Positions 25,026-34,021 of a DNA stretch of 64,000 bases are shown here, piece by piece. The notes beneath the pieces were generated by a model. The model did no database searches and was not told where the DNA came from. It saw only the letters and a list, made by a program, of their open reading frames with translations. The DNA is from Curtobacterium sp. ER1/6 (GTDB lineage: Bacteria; Actinomycetota; Actinomycetes; Actinomycetales; Microbacteriaceae). The position numbers and the translations under genes are program-made. The stretch spans positions 1 to 64,000 of the forward strand of contig NZ_MJAK01000005.1 in assembly GCF_001742745.1 (NCBI RefSeq). Reading direction: 5' to 3'. Position 1 is the first letter of the stretch. Each line of letters begins with the position of its first letter.

Positions 25026-25065
25026 GCCCGCCGGGGTGGTCGTGCGGGCGCGAGCCTCGGCTCCG

Positions 25066-25103
25066 CGGACGGATTCGCGGCATTCCAGCCGCGAAACTGT
25101 CCG
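25066..25103. terminator. Hairpin between convergent genes
   Basis: Arms 25066-25081 and 25088-25103 pair at 14 of 16 positions. It separates the TrmH and LacI genes and can end both transcripts. Confidence 0.6.
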
Positions 25104-25138
25104 GCAGCGCGAGCCTCGCGGGCGCCGCGGGGTGCGGG

Positions 25139-26158
25139 TCAGCGTGGGACGGTCGTCCGTCGGGTCACGAGCCGCGGTTCGACCAGGGTTTCGTGGGCCG
25201 GAGCCGACGGATCTGCGATGCGAGCGAGCAGCCGCTCGCCGGCGCCGCGGCCGATGTCGACACTGCGGTCGTCGATGCTCGTCAGCCCCACGTACGACGA
25301 CGCGGCGAGCGGGGTGTCGTCGTAGCCCATCACCGAGACGTCCTCGGGGATGCGCAGCCCCCGTGCGGCGAGGCCGGACATCGCGCCGAGCGCCATGACG
25401 TCGTTCGCGGCGAACACCGCCGTCACGTCGGGGTGGGCGTCGAGCAGGTGCCCGACGGCCTCGGCACCGGCCTCCTCGGTGGGCTCCACGGGCATGACGT
25501 GGGTGACGAGCGAGGCGGGCGACGGGGCGGAGGCGACCCGTGCCTCCAGGCCGGCGAGTCGTTCCGCGGACGCCGCCGAGCGCCCGCCCACGAAGCCGAT
25601 GCGGGTGTGCCCGAGCGCGAGCAGGTGCTCGGCCGCCATCCGGCCACCGGCACGGTCGTCGTTGGCGACAGTGTCGGCACGGGGGAGCACGGCGCGCCCG
25701 CCCGCGACGACGACGGGCATGCTCGCCGGGATCGCGAGGTCGGTGTCGGGTTCGCCGGCGATGACGATGCCCTCGACGCGCATGGACAGGAAGCCCTCGA
25801 CGGGGGAGGCGTCGAGGCCGGTGTTGAGGAACCGGTCGGCGACGACGAGGCGGTGGCCCTGGTCCTGCAGCGCCTCGCGGAGGCCGGTCAGCAGGTCGAC
25901 GAACCACTGGTTGCGGAAGTCGTCGAGCACGACGCCGATCGTGCGGCTGCGGGTGCCGGCCAGGGAGACGGCCGCGGTCGAGGGGCGGTAGTCGAGCTCC
26001 TGGATGGCGCGGAGGACGGCCTCGCGGCGCTGCTCGCTGACCTTGGGCGAGCGTTGGAGCACGAGGGAGACGAGGGACTTCGACACCCCGGCGCGGGCGG
26101 CGACGTCGTAGATGGTCGCGGGCTTGCCGTCGGCGGTGGCGGGCGTGCCGTTCCCCAT
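25139..26158 (-). CDS. LacI-family transcriptional regulator
   Basis: A 339-residue repressor. The HTH is at about 14-60 (TIYDVAARAGVSKSLVSLVL), the hinge includes YRPSTAAVSLAGTRS, and a periplasmic-binding-protein-like sensor domain covers 68-335 (IGVVLDDFRNQWFVDLL, GFVGGRS, VFAANDVMALG, VSVMGYDDTPLA). It probably senses a sugar or related small molecule. AGGGAG precedes the ATG at 26158. No adjacent sugar-uptake genes reveal its regulon; it may act elsewhere. Confidence 0.9.
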   Translation of the reverse strand: MGNGTPATADGKPATIYDVAARAGVSKSLVSLVLQRSPKVSEQRREAVLRAIQELDYRPSTAAVSLAGTRSRTIGVVLDDFRNQWFVDLLTGLREALQDQGHRLVVADRFLNTGLDASPVEGFLSMRVEGIVIAGEPDTDLAIPASMPVVVAGGRAVLPRADTVANDDRAGGRMAAEHLLALGHTRIGFVGGRSAASAERLAGLEARVASAPSPASLVTHVMPVEPTEEAGAEAVGHLLDAHPDVTAVFAANDVMALGAMSGLAARGLRIPEDVSVMGYDDTPLAASSYVGLTSIDDRSVDIGRGAGERLLARIADPSAPAHETLVEPRLVTRRTTVPR

Positions 26159-26277
26159 GATCTCCCTCGACCTGTCGTGGCGTACGTCGATCGTAGTCGG
26201 CGCGCCTGGCGGTCGCGTCGGCGGTGGCGCGGCGGTGGTTCGGCGGTGGTGCTGGCGGCGCGGCGGCCGTGCGGCTC

Positions 26278-26340
26278 CGAACCACGGATCCGACGTCGAA
26301 CCAGCTCGTGGTGCTGGTTCCATGTCGGATCCGTGGTTCG
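26278..26340 (-). terminator. Long hairpin downstream of the YhgE/Pip operon
   Basis: CGAACCACGGATCCGAC (26278-26294) pairs perfectly with 26324-26340; inner AACCAGC/GCTGGTT adds a second helix. The gene to its right ends at 26420, so it is likely the operon terminator. The bases 26341-26419 between are simple CCG/CGC-rich sequence. Confidence 0.65.
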
Positions 26341-26419
26341 ATGCGCCCGCCGCGCCGCCCGCCGCGCCGCCCGACCCGCCGCCGCGCCGCCCCGCCGCCG
26401 GCCGCCCGCGCGCCCCGCC

Positions 26420-28489
26420 CTACCCGATCAGGCTCGGCCGCAGGTCGCGCAGCGTCCGCGAGCGGGTCTGCCGCGACGTGACGACGTACGACACGAGCAG
26501 CGCGCCGAGCAGCCAGCACGCGAGCACCCCGGCGTCCGACCACACCGCCGCGAACGACCCGCCGTACATCGTCTGCCGCAGGGCGTCGACCGAGTACGTC
26601 ATCGGGAGCGCGAAGTGCAGCGCCGCCAACGGCCCCGGCAGCGTCTGCCACGGGAAGGTGCCGCCGGCGGTGACGAGCTGCACGAGCATGAGCACCAGGC
26701 CGAGGAACTGCCCGACCGACCCGAGCAGCACGTTGAGGGCCATGATGATCGCCGCGAAGGTCGCCGACGCCAGCACCATCACCGCCACCGTCGAGCCGGC
26801 GTGCACGACGTCGAGGTCGAGCGCGAACCGCACGATCAGGAACAGCGCCGCCATCTGCACGACCCCGAGCAGTGCGGGCGTCAGCCAGCCGCCGAGCACC
26901 ACGCGGAGCGGCTTCCGCACTGCGGTGATCGCGCGCTTCGAGATCGGCTTGAGGATGAGGAACAGCGCGTACATGCCGATCCAGGCCGCCAGCGAGATGA
27001 AGAACGGCGCGAGGCCCGCCCCGTAGTTCGAGGCCGCGGCGATGTTGTCGTCGCCGACCTTCACCGGGTCGGAGATGACGGACGCCTGGTCGTTCCGCTG
27101 CGACGCGGTGGACGCCGGGATCTTCGTGCGGCCCTGGTCGAGCTTCGTCGCGAGCTGCTTCGACCCGTCCTCCACCTTGTCGAGCCCGGTCGACAGCCGG
27201 GCCGCCCCCGACGCCGCCGACGCCGACCCGTCCGCGAGGGACGCGGCGCCGGAGGACAGCGTGGGCGCTGCCGCGGCGAGCTTCGACGTGCCGGCCGCAA
27301 CCTGCGACGAGCCCGAGGCCAGCTTCGACGCCCCGGTGGACGCCGACGCGATGCCGTTCGACAGCGTCGGCGCTGCTGAGGCGAGCTGCGCTGCACCGTC
27401 GGAGACCTGCTGCGACCCGGTGGCGAGTTCGTCGACCTTCGTCTGCGCGTCGCCCAGCGTGGCCTTCGTCTGTGCACCGAGCGCGTTGGCCTTGCCGACC
27501 TCGGCCGTGATGGCGTCCTGCTGTTCCTGCGTCAGGGTGACGCCCTCGGGCAGGTTTGCCTGGATCTGTGCGAGCAGGGCGGCAGCGTCGATCGGCTGCA
27601 CGGCCGATGCCTGCTGGTTCGCCGAGTCGACGATGCCCGCGATCGTGGCGTTGCCCGCGGCCACTCGCGATGCACCGTCAGCCAGCTGCGCCGTCTGCTC
27701 CGGCAACGCCGCCGTCTGCTGCTCCGCCGACTGCAGCCCGGATGCCAGGGTCGACGCCCCGGACGCCACCTGCTGCGCGCCGCTGTCGAGCTGCGCGGTC
27801 TGCGACGGCAGCGACGCCGTACCCGATGCGAGCTTCGACGCCCCGGCGGACAGCTTCGCGGTGCCGTCGGCGAGCGATGCTGCACCGTCCGCGGCCGAGG
27901 TCGCCCCCGACGCCAGCTGTCCGGCCCCGTCGACGGCGTCGCCGAGGCTGTCCCGCACGTCGGCGAGCCCGAGGAGCAGCGTCGAGGCGGCCTGCTTGCC
28001 GACCCGCTCGGCCACGGCCGTCCGCATGGTCTTGCCCGCCTGCTCGGCGATCGTCGACGCCAGGTACGAGTTGGTGTCCGCGGTCGTCATGACGAGTTCG
28101 GCGCGCTTCGGGTCGTCCGACTGCGCCGACACGAGCGACTCGGAGAAGTCGTGCGGGATGGTCACGACGAAGTCGTAGGTGCCGTTCCGGACGCCGGAGC
28201 GCGCGTCGGCCGCGGTCGTCTCCTTCCACGCGAAGTCGCCGCCGTCGATCGCCTCCTTCGCGACGTCCTTGCCGTAGTCGACCCGGTCGCCGTCGAGCGT
28301 CGCGCCGGCGTCCTGGTCGACGATCGCCGCGGGCACCTGGTCGAGCTTGGCGTACGGGTCGCGGTTCGCCCAGAGGTACGCGCCGCCGTAGAGCAGCGGC
28401 ACGATCATGAGGGCGATGAACGCCAGCCGGGCGAGCGGCGTGGCGGTGAGGCGCGCCAGTTCGGCGCGGACGAGCGAGGGGACGGTCAT
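26420..28489 (-). CDS. YhgE/Pip-family membrane protein, ABC-2-like exporter
   Basis: A 689-residue protein: one N-terminal membrane helix (about 17-38), a large outer domain, and five or six C-terminal helices (about 490-680). The outer domain is dominated by 7- and 14-residue repeats of the LASGASxLAxG type (about 195-460), expected to form a long helical stalk. This is the Pip/YhgE family, known from phage infection (Pip of Lactococcus) and as the membrane partner of type VII-linked EsaA-like proteins; its transport role is unproven. It overlaps the upstream gene by ATGA. Confidence 0.88.
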   Translation of the reverse strand: MTVPSLVRAELARLTATPLARLAFIALMIVPLLYGGAYLWANRDPYAKLDQVPAAIVDQDAGATLDGDRVDYGKDVAKEAIDGGDFAWKETTAADARSGVRNGTYDFVVTIPHDFSESLVSAQSDDPKRAELVMTTADTNSYLASTIAEQAGKTMRTAVAERVGKQAASTLLLGLADVRDSLGDAVDGAGQLASGATSAADGAASLADGTAKLSAGASKLASGTASLPSQTAQLDSGAQQVASGASTLASGLQSAEQQTAALPEQTAQLADGASRVAAGNATIAGIVDSANQQASAVQPIDAAALLAQIQANLPEGVTLTQEQQDAITAEVGKANALGAQTKATLGDAQTKVDELATGSQQVSDGAAQLASAAPTLSNGIASASTGASKLASGSSQVAAGTSKLAAAAPTLSSGAASLADGSASAASGAARLSTGLDKVEDGSKQLATKLDQGRTKIPASTASQRNDQASVISDPVKVGDDNIAAASNYGAGLAPFFISLAAWIGMYALFLILKPISKRAITAVRKPLRVVLGGWLTPALLGVVQMAALFLIVRFALDLDVVHAGSTVAVMVLASATFAAIIMALNVLLGSVGQFLGLVLMLVQLVTAGGTFPWQTLPGPLAALHFALPMTYSVDALRQTMYGGSFAAVWSDAGVLACWLLGALLVSYVVTSRQTRSRTLRDLRPSLIG

Positions 28490-29193
28490 GCGGGTGCCTC
28501 CGTCGGGACGGTTGCTGGTGCTTCGGGGTCGGACGGGAGGCGCGGGTCGCCGCCGTCCGTCCGGGTCACGTCCTCGGGACCTTCGGTCTGGATGGTGTCG
28601 AGCAGCTGCTCGACGGTCTCGGCGGCGGCCTTCGACGTCACCAGGACGACGGTGACCCCGCGTCGAGCGACCTCGCGCACCACCGCGAACCAGTCGCCCA
28701 CGGCGCCCCCGTGCCGCTCGGGCGAGGTGAGCACGACACCCGTGACCCCGTCCCGCAGCAGCGCGAGCTCCACGAGCAGTCGGACCCGCACGTCGGTCGG
28801 GACCCGCTGCACGGCGGTGTCGGCCCACTGCCGGAGACCGAGCTCGTCGAGCACGGTGTCGACGTGGGCACGGGAGGGCCGCCGCGAGGCGAACGCGAGC
28901 TCCTCGCGCACGATGCGTCGCAGGGTCGTCACCGGGAACGGCTCGGCGACGCCGGGGGTGTCCACGAGCGCGACGGCCGCGCGGACCGCAGCGGCGTCCT
29001 CGTGCCCGTCGAGCAGCACCCGTCCGGTGTCGGGCCGCATGCGGCCGCCGGCGACGAGCGACGCGAGCACCGGTGCCTGCTCGGTCTCCACGGCGACGAC
29101 GCCCGGGTGGCCCGGTGCGGCGACGGCGGAGACGACGGGCAGCGCGGCGCCGGGCTCCTCGCCGATGCCGACGTGGTCGAGTTCGAGGGTCAC
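28486..29193 (-). CDS. Degenerate ABC ATPase-like protein
   Basis: A 235-residue protein in the ATPase position of a TetR-ABC-YhgE operon. The fold can be followed: an early glycine-rich turn AAPGHPGVVAVETEQ where Walker A should be, TGRVLLDGHE, a VPTDVRVRLLVELAL helix where LSGGQ would be, GVVLTSPERHGG in place of Walker B, and VTVVLVTSKAAAETV where the H-loop should be. None retains the catalytic consensus: no GKS/T, no DE, Ser for His. It is probably unable to hydrolyse ATP. The GTG start overlaps the tetR stop (GTGA) and its end overlaps the YhgE gene (ATGA). Confidence 0.72.
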   Translation of the reverse strand: MTLELDHVGIGEEPGAALPVVSAVAAPGHPGVVAVETEQAPVLASLVAGGRMRPDTGRVLLDGHEDAAAVRAAVALVDTPGVAEPFPVTTLRRIVREELAFASRRPSRAHVDTVLDELGLRQWADTAVQRVPTDVRVRLLVELALLRDGVTGVVLTSPERHGGAVGDWFAVVREVARRGVTVVLVTSKAAAETVEQLLDTIQTEGPEDVTRTDGGDPRLPSDPEAPATVPTEAPA

Positions 29194-29867
29194 GCGCGGT
29201 CCTCCGGTCCGGTGCGGTGCGCCGCGGGAGCGCTGTCGGTGGTGGTGACGGTGGGCTCGGCGAGCAGTGCCGTCCGCCAGTCCACGCCGGCCATGCCGAG
29301 TGCGGACACGACGACCATGCGGTGGCCGGCGTCGTCGGGCGTGCCGGAGCGGGTCGCCTCGTCGAGCACGGCCAGGCACGCACCCTCGACGAGCCGCCCG
29401 AGCGTCGCCGCGTCGACGTCGTCGCGCATCGACCCGTCGGCGATCCCGAGCGCGCACGCCTCGCGCACCTGGGCGCGCAGGGGTTCGAACACGGCGGCGA
29501 CGGTGGCGACGAACGGCTCGTGCACCGCGATCCGCGCCATGGAGCGGACGTGCGTGACCTCCGACCACAGCGTCACCGCGATGACGGCGAGCCGCGAGGC
29601 CGGCGGCAGGTCGACGAGGTCCGCGGTGCTCGGCATCGCGCCGAGGATCCGCTGCGCTCCGGCGGTCACGACCTCGCGCACGAGGTCGTCGCGGGAGGGG
29701 AAATGTCCGTAGACCGCACGCCGCGAGAGCCCCGCGGCGGCGGCGATCGCCTCGAGCGAGGCGTCCTGGTCACGCTGCAGGAGGGTCTTCGCGGCCTCGA
29801 CGAGCGCGGCGCGGTTGGCGGTGGCGTCCCGTCGTGGCGCTCGGACGGGGGGTGCAAAGTTGCTCAC
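29190..29867 (-). CDS. TetR-family regulator of the YhgE/Pip operon
   Basis: A 225-residue repressor with the HTH at about 20-65 (LEAIAAAAGLSRRAVYGHFPSRDDLVREV) and a helical ligand domain. It is the first gene of a three-gene operon with 4-bp overlaps, so it probably controls its own operon. The GTG at 29867 is 6 nt after TACGAT and the perfect inverted repeat at 29884-29903 sits over the promoter. An open frame extends upstream but crosses the operator. Confidence 0.88.
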   Translation of the reverse strand: MSNFAPPVRAPRRDATANRAALVEAAKTLLQRDQDASLEAIAAAAGLSRRAVYGHFPSRDDLVREVVTAGAQRILGAMPSTADLVDLPPASRLAVIAVTLWSEVTHVRSMARIAVHEPFVATVAAVFEPLRAQVREACALGIADGSMRDDVDAATLGRLVEGACLAVLDEATRSGTPDDAGHRMVVVSALGMAGVDWRTALLAEPTVTTTDSAPAAHRTGPEDRA

Positions 29868-29873
29868 GCCACC

Positions 29874-29903
29874 ATCGTAATAACTTGCACACCACTGTGC
29901 AAG
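29874..29903 (-). promoter_or_regulatory. TetR operon promoter and operator
   Basis: Minus-strand TTGCAC and TACGAT, 17 bp apart, form the promoter. CTTGCACA-CCAC-TGTGCAAG at 29884-29903 is a perfect 8-bp-arm palindrome covering the -35 and spacer. A further GTGCAAAGTTGC lies just inside the gene near 29852. Confidence 0.65.
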
Positions 29904-30015
29904 ATCGGGCGTCAAGGCTGTCTGTCCGCAGAAGTGCCGACTACGTGCCCTGAGAAGGACCACATAGCTTCATCAGAACTTCACCGGAAGTCTGACCGAG
30001 CCAGGAGTGTGCTGC

Positions 30016-33000
30016 GTGACCCGTGCAACACCGCCCAACAACCCACCACGTCGGTACCGCGCCCAGCGCGTGCTGACCTCGATCGTCGCCGTCGCAGCCC
30101 TCGCCTGCGGCGGACTCGCCGTCGGCGGCACCGCCTCCGCAGCACCCGCGAGCACCTCGGCCTCGGCCGACTCGAAGCTCTCCGCATCGTTGCGGCAGGC
30201 CTCGCCGGACAAGAAGGTCAGCGCCTTCGTCCGGACGACCGGTGCCGGCGCGCTCGAGGTGGACGCGCAGGCGAAGGGCGGGAACCTCAACCGCTCGAAG
30301 GCGCCCTCGTCGGCCGCGAAGAGCCGGATCGCGACGATCCGCTCGACCAACGCGAAGGTCCTGAACGCCGTCAAGGGCGTCGACGGCAGGGCTGCCGAGC
30401 TCTACGCGACCGAGTACACCGTCCCCGGCGTCGCGGTCGTCGCCGACGCCGCGGCGTTCGCCGAGATCGCGAAGCGCTCGGACGTCGAGAGCATCGTGCC
30501 GCTCCGACCGAAGAAGGTCGTCGAGCCGCAGCGGAACGCCTCGGCCGACGCGGCCCCCTCCGGCGTCGACCCCAGCCTGGCGAAGGCGGGCGCCGACGGC
30601 GTCGCGCCGAAGAACGCCGCGAGCGACCTCTACACCAAGGCCTACGACGCCTGGACCCAGACCGGGCACACCGGCAAGGGCATCAACGTCGCCGTCATCG
30701 ACACCGGCCTCGACTACACGCAGGCCGACTTCGGCGGCCCGGGCACCACGTCCGCGTACCAGGAGGCCCTCGCCAGCACCGGGACCCCGACCGCGGGCTC
30801 GTACGACCCGTCGAAGTTCCTCGGCGGCTACGACTTCGCCGGTCCCACGTACAACGCGGACCCGAGCGACCCGGACACGTACCAGCCCGTCCCCGAGCCG
30901 GACGCCAACCCGATCGACGGCAAGGGCGGCGACCACGGCACGCACGTGGCCGGCACCGCCGCCGGGTTCGGCCTGAACGCCGACAAGAGCACCTTCCGCG
31001 GCGACTACACCAAGCTCACCCCGCAGCAGGTCCAGGACATGTGGGTCGGCCCGGGCAGCGCCCCGCAGGCCGGGCTCTACGCCCTCAAGGTGTTCGGTGA
31101 CGGCGGCGGCTCGACCGACCTGACCGGCGCCGCGCTCGACTGGGTCGGGCAGTCCCTGACCGAGGGCAGGAGCATCAACGTCATCAACCTGTCGCTCGGC
31201 TCCGACTACGGTGCGGCCGACGACCCCGACAACGCGAAGATCGACGCGCTCACGGCGCGCGGGGTGCTCCCGGTGATCGCCGCGGGCAACGCCGACGACT
31301 TCACCGACGTCGGTGGCTCGCCGGGCAACGCGGAGGGCGCCCTCACCGTCGCCGCCGCCTCGACCGGTCAGAGCCTGTTCGACGCCGTCGAGGCGACCGC
31401 CCCGGCGGACGTCGCGAAGAACTGGCGCGCGCAGTACTCGCAGAGCTACACGGGCACCCTGCCGGTCGAGGGCGACGTGTTCGTGCCGACCGTCGACGTC
31501 GACGGCTGCACGCCGTTCACCGGCGCCGAGGCCGCCGCCGTCAAGGGCAAGGTCGTCTGGCTGAAGTGGACGGACGCCGCGCTCGAGTGCGGCTCCGGTG
31601 TCCGCTTCGGCAACGTCGCCGCCGCCGGCGGCACCGGTGTGCTCCTCGCGGGCACGGTCAACACGTTCAGCTCCGGCATCGCGGGGAACGCGGCCATCCC
31701 GGGAGCCGAGCTGACCCGTGACAGCGTGGCGGGCCTCCAGGCCGCTGCGACCGCCGGGACCCTGCACGTGCGGTTCGCGAACGAGCTGAAGGGCGTCGAG
31801 CTCGCGACGGACGCCGAGACCACGAACACCCTGGCGTCGTTCACCAGCCGCGGCGACCACGGCTCGTACGGCGACATCGTCAAGCCGGACATCGCGGCAC
31901 CGGGCGTCAACGTCATCTCCGCCTACAACGGCACCGGCAACGGTCGCCTGTCGCTCAGCGGCACGTCGATGGCCACCCCGCACACCGCGGGCATCGCCGC
32001 CCTGGCGTTCGAGACCCACCCGGGTTGGAGCGCGCCGGAGATCAAGGCCCTGCTCATGAACACGGCCACGCACGACGTGCGCCAGAAGGCCGGCAGCGAC
32101 CAGCTGGCGACGCAGCTCCGACAGGGCACCGGCCGTGTCGACGCCCTGCAGGCCGTGCAGGACGGCACCACCGTCCGCAGCCAGGAGAACGATCAGCTCG
32201 TCACCGCCTCGTTCGGTGTCGTCGAGGTCAGCGCCCCGACCACCGAGAAGCGCACGCTCCTGGTGCGCAACACCACGGCGCAGACGCAGACCTACGAGGT
32301 GGCGTACGAGTCGCGGATCGCCCAGCCGGGTGTCGTGTTCAGCCTCAGCTCGGACACCGTCACCGTTCCGGCCGGCGGGACCGCCACGGTCACCGTCACC
32401 ATGACGATCAGTGACCCGACGCTCCTCCGGAAGGTCATCGACCCGACGCAGGCCGCGGTCGAGGGCGGCACGCAGCGTGAGTTCGTGCCGGCCGCCACCG
32501 GTCTGGTCACCTTCACCCCGGCCACCGAGAGCGTCTCGCCGCTCCGACTCGGCGTGTACGCCGCACCGGAGCCGGTCAGCACGCTGCACGCCGACGACGT
32601 CGTCTTCAACGGCAAGGCCCGCACGGCCACGATCACGCCCGAGGGAACCGGCGTCTCGCAGGGGACCGGCTCGACCGGGTACCAGGCGCTCGTCGCACCG
32701 TTCCAGCTCGGCGGCACCGACCCGAAGGAGTCGTTCCCGGACGGCACCGCGAAGCAGACCCTGGCGGGCGCGGACATCCGTGCCTTCGGGGCGAACTCCA
32801 CGGCGCTCGGCCTGAAGGACAAGTCGAAGGGCCTCGTGTCCTTCGGTGTCCAGACGGACGGCCCGGACGCGAACCCCGGCGTCTCCAACAACGTCGAGGT
32901 GGTCATCGACACGAACCGTGACGGCGACCCCGACTTCCTGACGTACGACGTCAAGTCGACGACCGCCGACGTGACCCTCGTCCGCACGATCGACCTGCAC

Positions 33001-33699
33001 CAGGAGGACCCGAAGAAGCAGGTCGTCGACACGCAGCTCCTCGGTGGCGCCGCCGCCGGTGTCGACACGAACACCTTCGACTCCACCGTCAAGGTGCTCC
33101 CGGTCTCGCTCGGTGCCCTCGGGTACACGGCGAAGTCGACCTCGGGCGTCTTCGACTACGCGGTCGTGACCGAGTCGGCCTACTCGCCGACGCTGCCGAC
33201 CGCCGCCTCCTCGGTGGTGGACGACACGAAGACGGCGACGTTCAACGCCTTCCAGCCCGCGGTGTCCTTCACGCAGAACGGAGCGTCGACCCTGACCTAC
33301 CCGGACACGGCGATCAAGGTCATCCGATCCTCGGCGACCTCGACGGCCGCGAAGGTCCTCCTCCTGCACCTGCACAACGCCCCGGGCGACCAGGCGGACG
33401 TGCTCAGCACGACCTCGGTGACCCCGAAGCTCGCGCTGGTGTCGGGTCGCGTCGCGGTGACCGGCACGGTCAAGGTCGGGACGACCATGCGGTCGCACAC
33501 GGGCACCTGGAACGCGGACGGCATCACGTTCTCGTACCAGTGGCTCCGTGACGGCAAGGCCACCGGTGCGAAGGCGTCGACCTACAAGACGTCGAAGGCG
33601 GACATCGGAGACCGGCTGTCCGTCGTCGTGACCGGCAAGAAGTCGGGGTACGAGAGCACCTCGATCACCTCGCCGGAGTCCGCGAAGATCACCAAGTAG
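30016..33699 (+). CDS. Secreted subtilisin-like (S8) protease
   Basis: A 1227-residue exported protease. The signal peptide ends near GTASAAPAS. An I9-like propeptide covers about 45-165. The catalytic triad is Asp in VAVIDTGLD (about 232), His in GDHGTHVAGT (about 313) and Ser in SGTSMATPH (about 650), with a PA domain inserted between the last two. The rest comprises Fn3/Ig-like domains, ending with an Ig-like repeat having GTWNADGITFSYQWLRDG, common in actinobacterial secreted proteins. No cell-wall anchor is seen, so release to the medium is likely. AGGAG at 30002 fits the GTG at 30016; 30007 is also open. Confidence 0.93.
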   Translation: MTRATPPNNPPRRYRAQRVLTSIVAVAALACGGLAVGGTASAAPASTSASADSKLSASLRQASPDKKVSAFVRTTGAGALEVDAQAKGGNLNRSKAPSSAAKSRIATIRSTNAKVLNAVKGVDGRAAELYATEYTVPGVAVVADAAAFAEIAKRSDVESIVPLRPKKVVEPQRNASADAAPSGVDPSLAKAGADGVAPKNAASDLYTKAYDAWTQTGHTGKGINVAVIDTGLDYTQADFGGPGTTSAYQEALASTGTPTAGSYDPSKFLGGYDFAGPTYNADPSDPDTYQPVPEPDANPIDGKGGDHGTHVAGTAAGFGLNADKSTFRGDYTKLTPQQVQDMWVGPGSAPQAGLYALKVFGDGGGSTDLTGAALDWVGQSLTEGRSINVINLSLGSDYGAADDPDNAKIDALTARGVLPVIAAGNADDFTDVGGSPGNAEGALTVAAASTGQSLFDAVEATAPADVAKNWRAQYSQSYTGTLPVEGDVFVPTVDVDGCTPFTGAEAAAVKGKVVWLKWTDAALECGSGVRFGNVAAAGGTGVLLAGTVNTFSSGIAGNAAIPGAELTRDSVAGLQAAATAGTLHVRFANELKGVELATDAETTNTLASFTSRGDHGSYGDIVKPDIAAPGVNVISAYNGTGNGRLSLSGTSMATPHTAGIAALAFETHPGWSAPEIKALLMNTATHDVRQKAGSDQLATQLRQGTGRVDALQAVQDGTTVRSQENDQLVTASFGVVEVSAPTTEKRTLLVRNTTAQTQTYEVAYESRIAQPGVVFSLSSDTVTVPAGGTATVTVTMTISDPTLLRKVIDPTQAAVEGGTQREFVPAATGLVTFTPATESVSPLRLGVYAAPEPVSTLHADDVVFNGKARTATITPEGTGVSQGTGSTGYQALVAPFQLGGTDPKESFPDGTAKQTLAGADIRAFGANSTALGLKDKSKGLVSFGVQTDGPDANPGVSNNVEVVIDTNRDGDPDFLTYDVKSTTADVTLVRTIDLHQEDPKKQVVDTQLLGGAAAGVDTNTFDSTVKVLPVSLGALGYTAKSTSGVFDYAVVTESAYSPTLPTAASSVVDDTKTATFNAFQPAVSFTQNGASTLTYPDTAIKVIRSSATSTAAKVLLLHLHNAPGDQADVLSTTSVTPKLALVSGRVAVTGTVKVGTTMRSHTGTWNADGITFSYQWLRDGKATGAKASTYKTSKADIGDRLSVVVTGKKSGYESTSITSPESAKITK

Positions 33700-33710
33700 C
33701 ACCACCACGG

Positions 33711-33741
33711 GAGCGGGCGGTCCTTCGCGGGCCGCCCGCTC
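33711..33741 (+). terminator. Terminator after the S8 protease
   Basis: GAGCGGGCGG (33711-33720) pairs with CCGCCCGCTC (33732-33741) across a TTCG-containing loop, 11 bp after the stop. Confidence 0.75.
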
Positions 33742-33792
33742 TCGTCGTGTCCGGTGCGCGGACCGGCGAGCGGTGTGCGTCAAGGGGACATG

Positions 33793-33807
33793 TAGTTAGG
33801 CAAACTA
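33793..33807 (+). promoter_or_regulatory. AT-rich inverted repeat TAGTT-N5-AACTA
   Basis: TAGTTAGGCAAACTA stands out by low G+C upstream of a 56-codon frame. It also contains TAGGCA-AAC-TAGGCA-like direct repeats. An operator or promoter core is plausible; the binding protein is unknown. Confidence 0.4.
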
Positions 33808-33831
33808 GGCAGTGGGTGCGAGCATTGCGAC

Positions 33832-34002
33832 ATGCGAACGCAGAGCACCCTGATGCAGCTCCGGGCCAACCCGATGGAGTGGCGGCGCCGAGGGCTCACC
33901 CCGCCGGACGCCCTCCAGGCCATGGTCGAGGAACGCCTCGCCCAGCCGGGCCACTCGCCGATCGTCGGCGATCCCTCGTACCAGGACTTCTTCCGCGGCT
34001 GA
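33832..34002 (+). CDS. Small 56-residue protein, unknown
   Basis: An ATG-started frame encodes MRTQSTLMQLRANPMEWRRR and ends with the YQDFFRG tail. It is basic in the first half, predicted helical, and has no signal or membrane segment. Support for being real: codon third positions are G/C-rich as in neighbours, an AT-rich inverted repeat lies upstream, and a 48-bp family terminator follows the stop by 20 bp, as with other genes here. No ribosome site is clear. The function is unknown. Confidence 0.55.
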   Translation: MRTQSTLMQLRANPMEWRRRGLTPPDALQAMVEERLAQPGHSPIVGDPSYQDFFRG

Positions 34003-34021
34003 CCACGGAACGCCACCACAC

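Noticed and set aside
26341-26419. A coding region in the CCG-rich stretch
   Set aside because: The sequence is simple G/C repeats following a terminator hairpin, with no start signal.
29941-33783. A 1280-codon open frame on the minus strand
   Set aside because: It is antisense to the S8 protease, which has a full catalytic triad and signal peptide. The frame is open only because of high third-position G+C; its translation is low-complexity Arg/Gly/Val.
33793-33807. A DtxR/IdeR iron box
   Set aside because: TTAGGC occurs but the 19-bp palindromic consensus does not; only a 5-bp-arm inverted repeat is supported.
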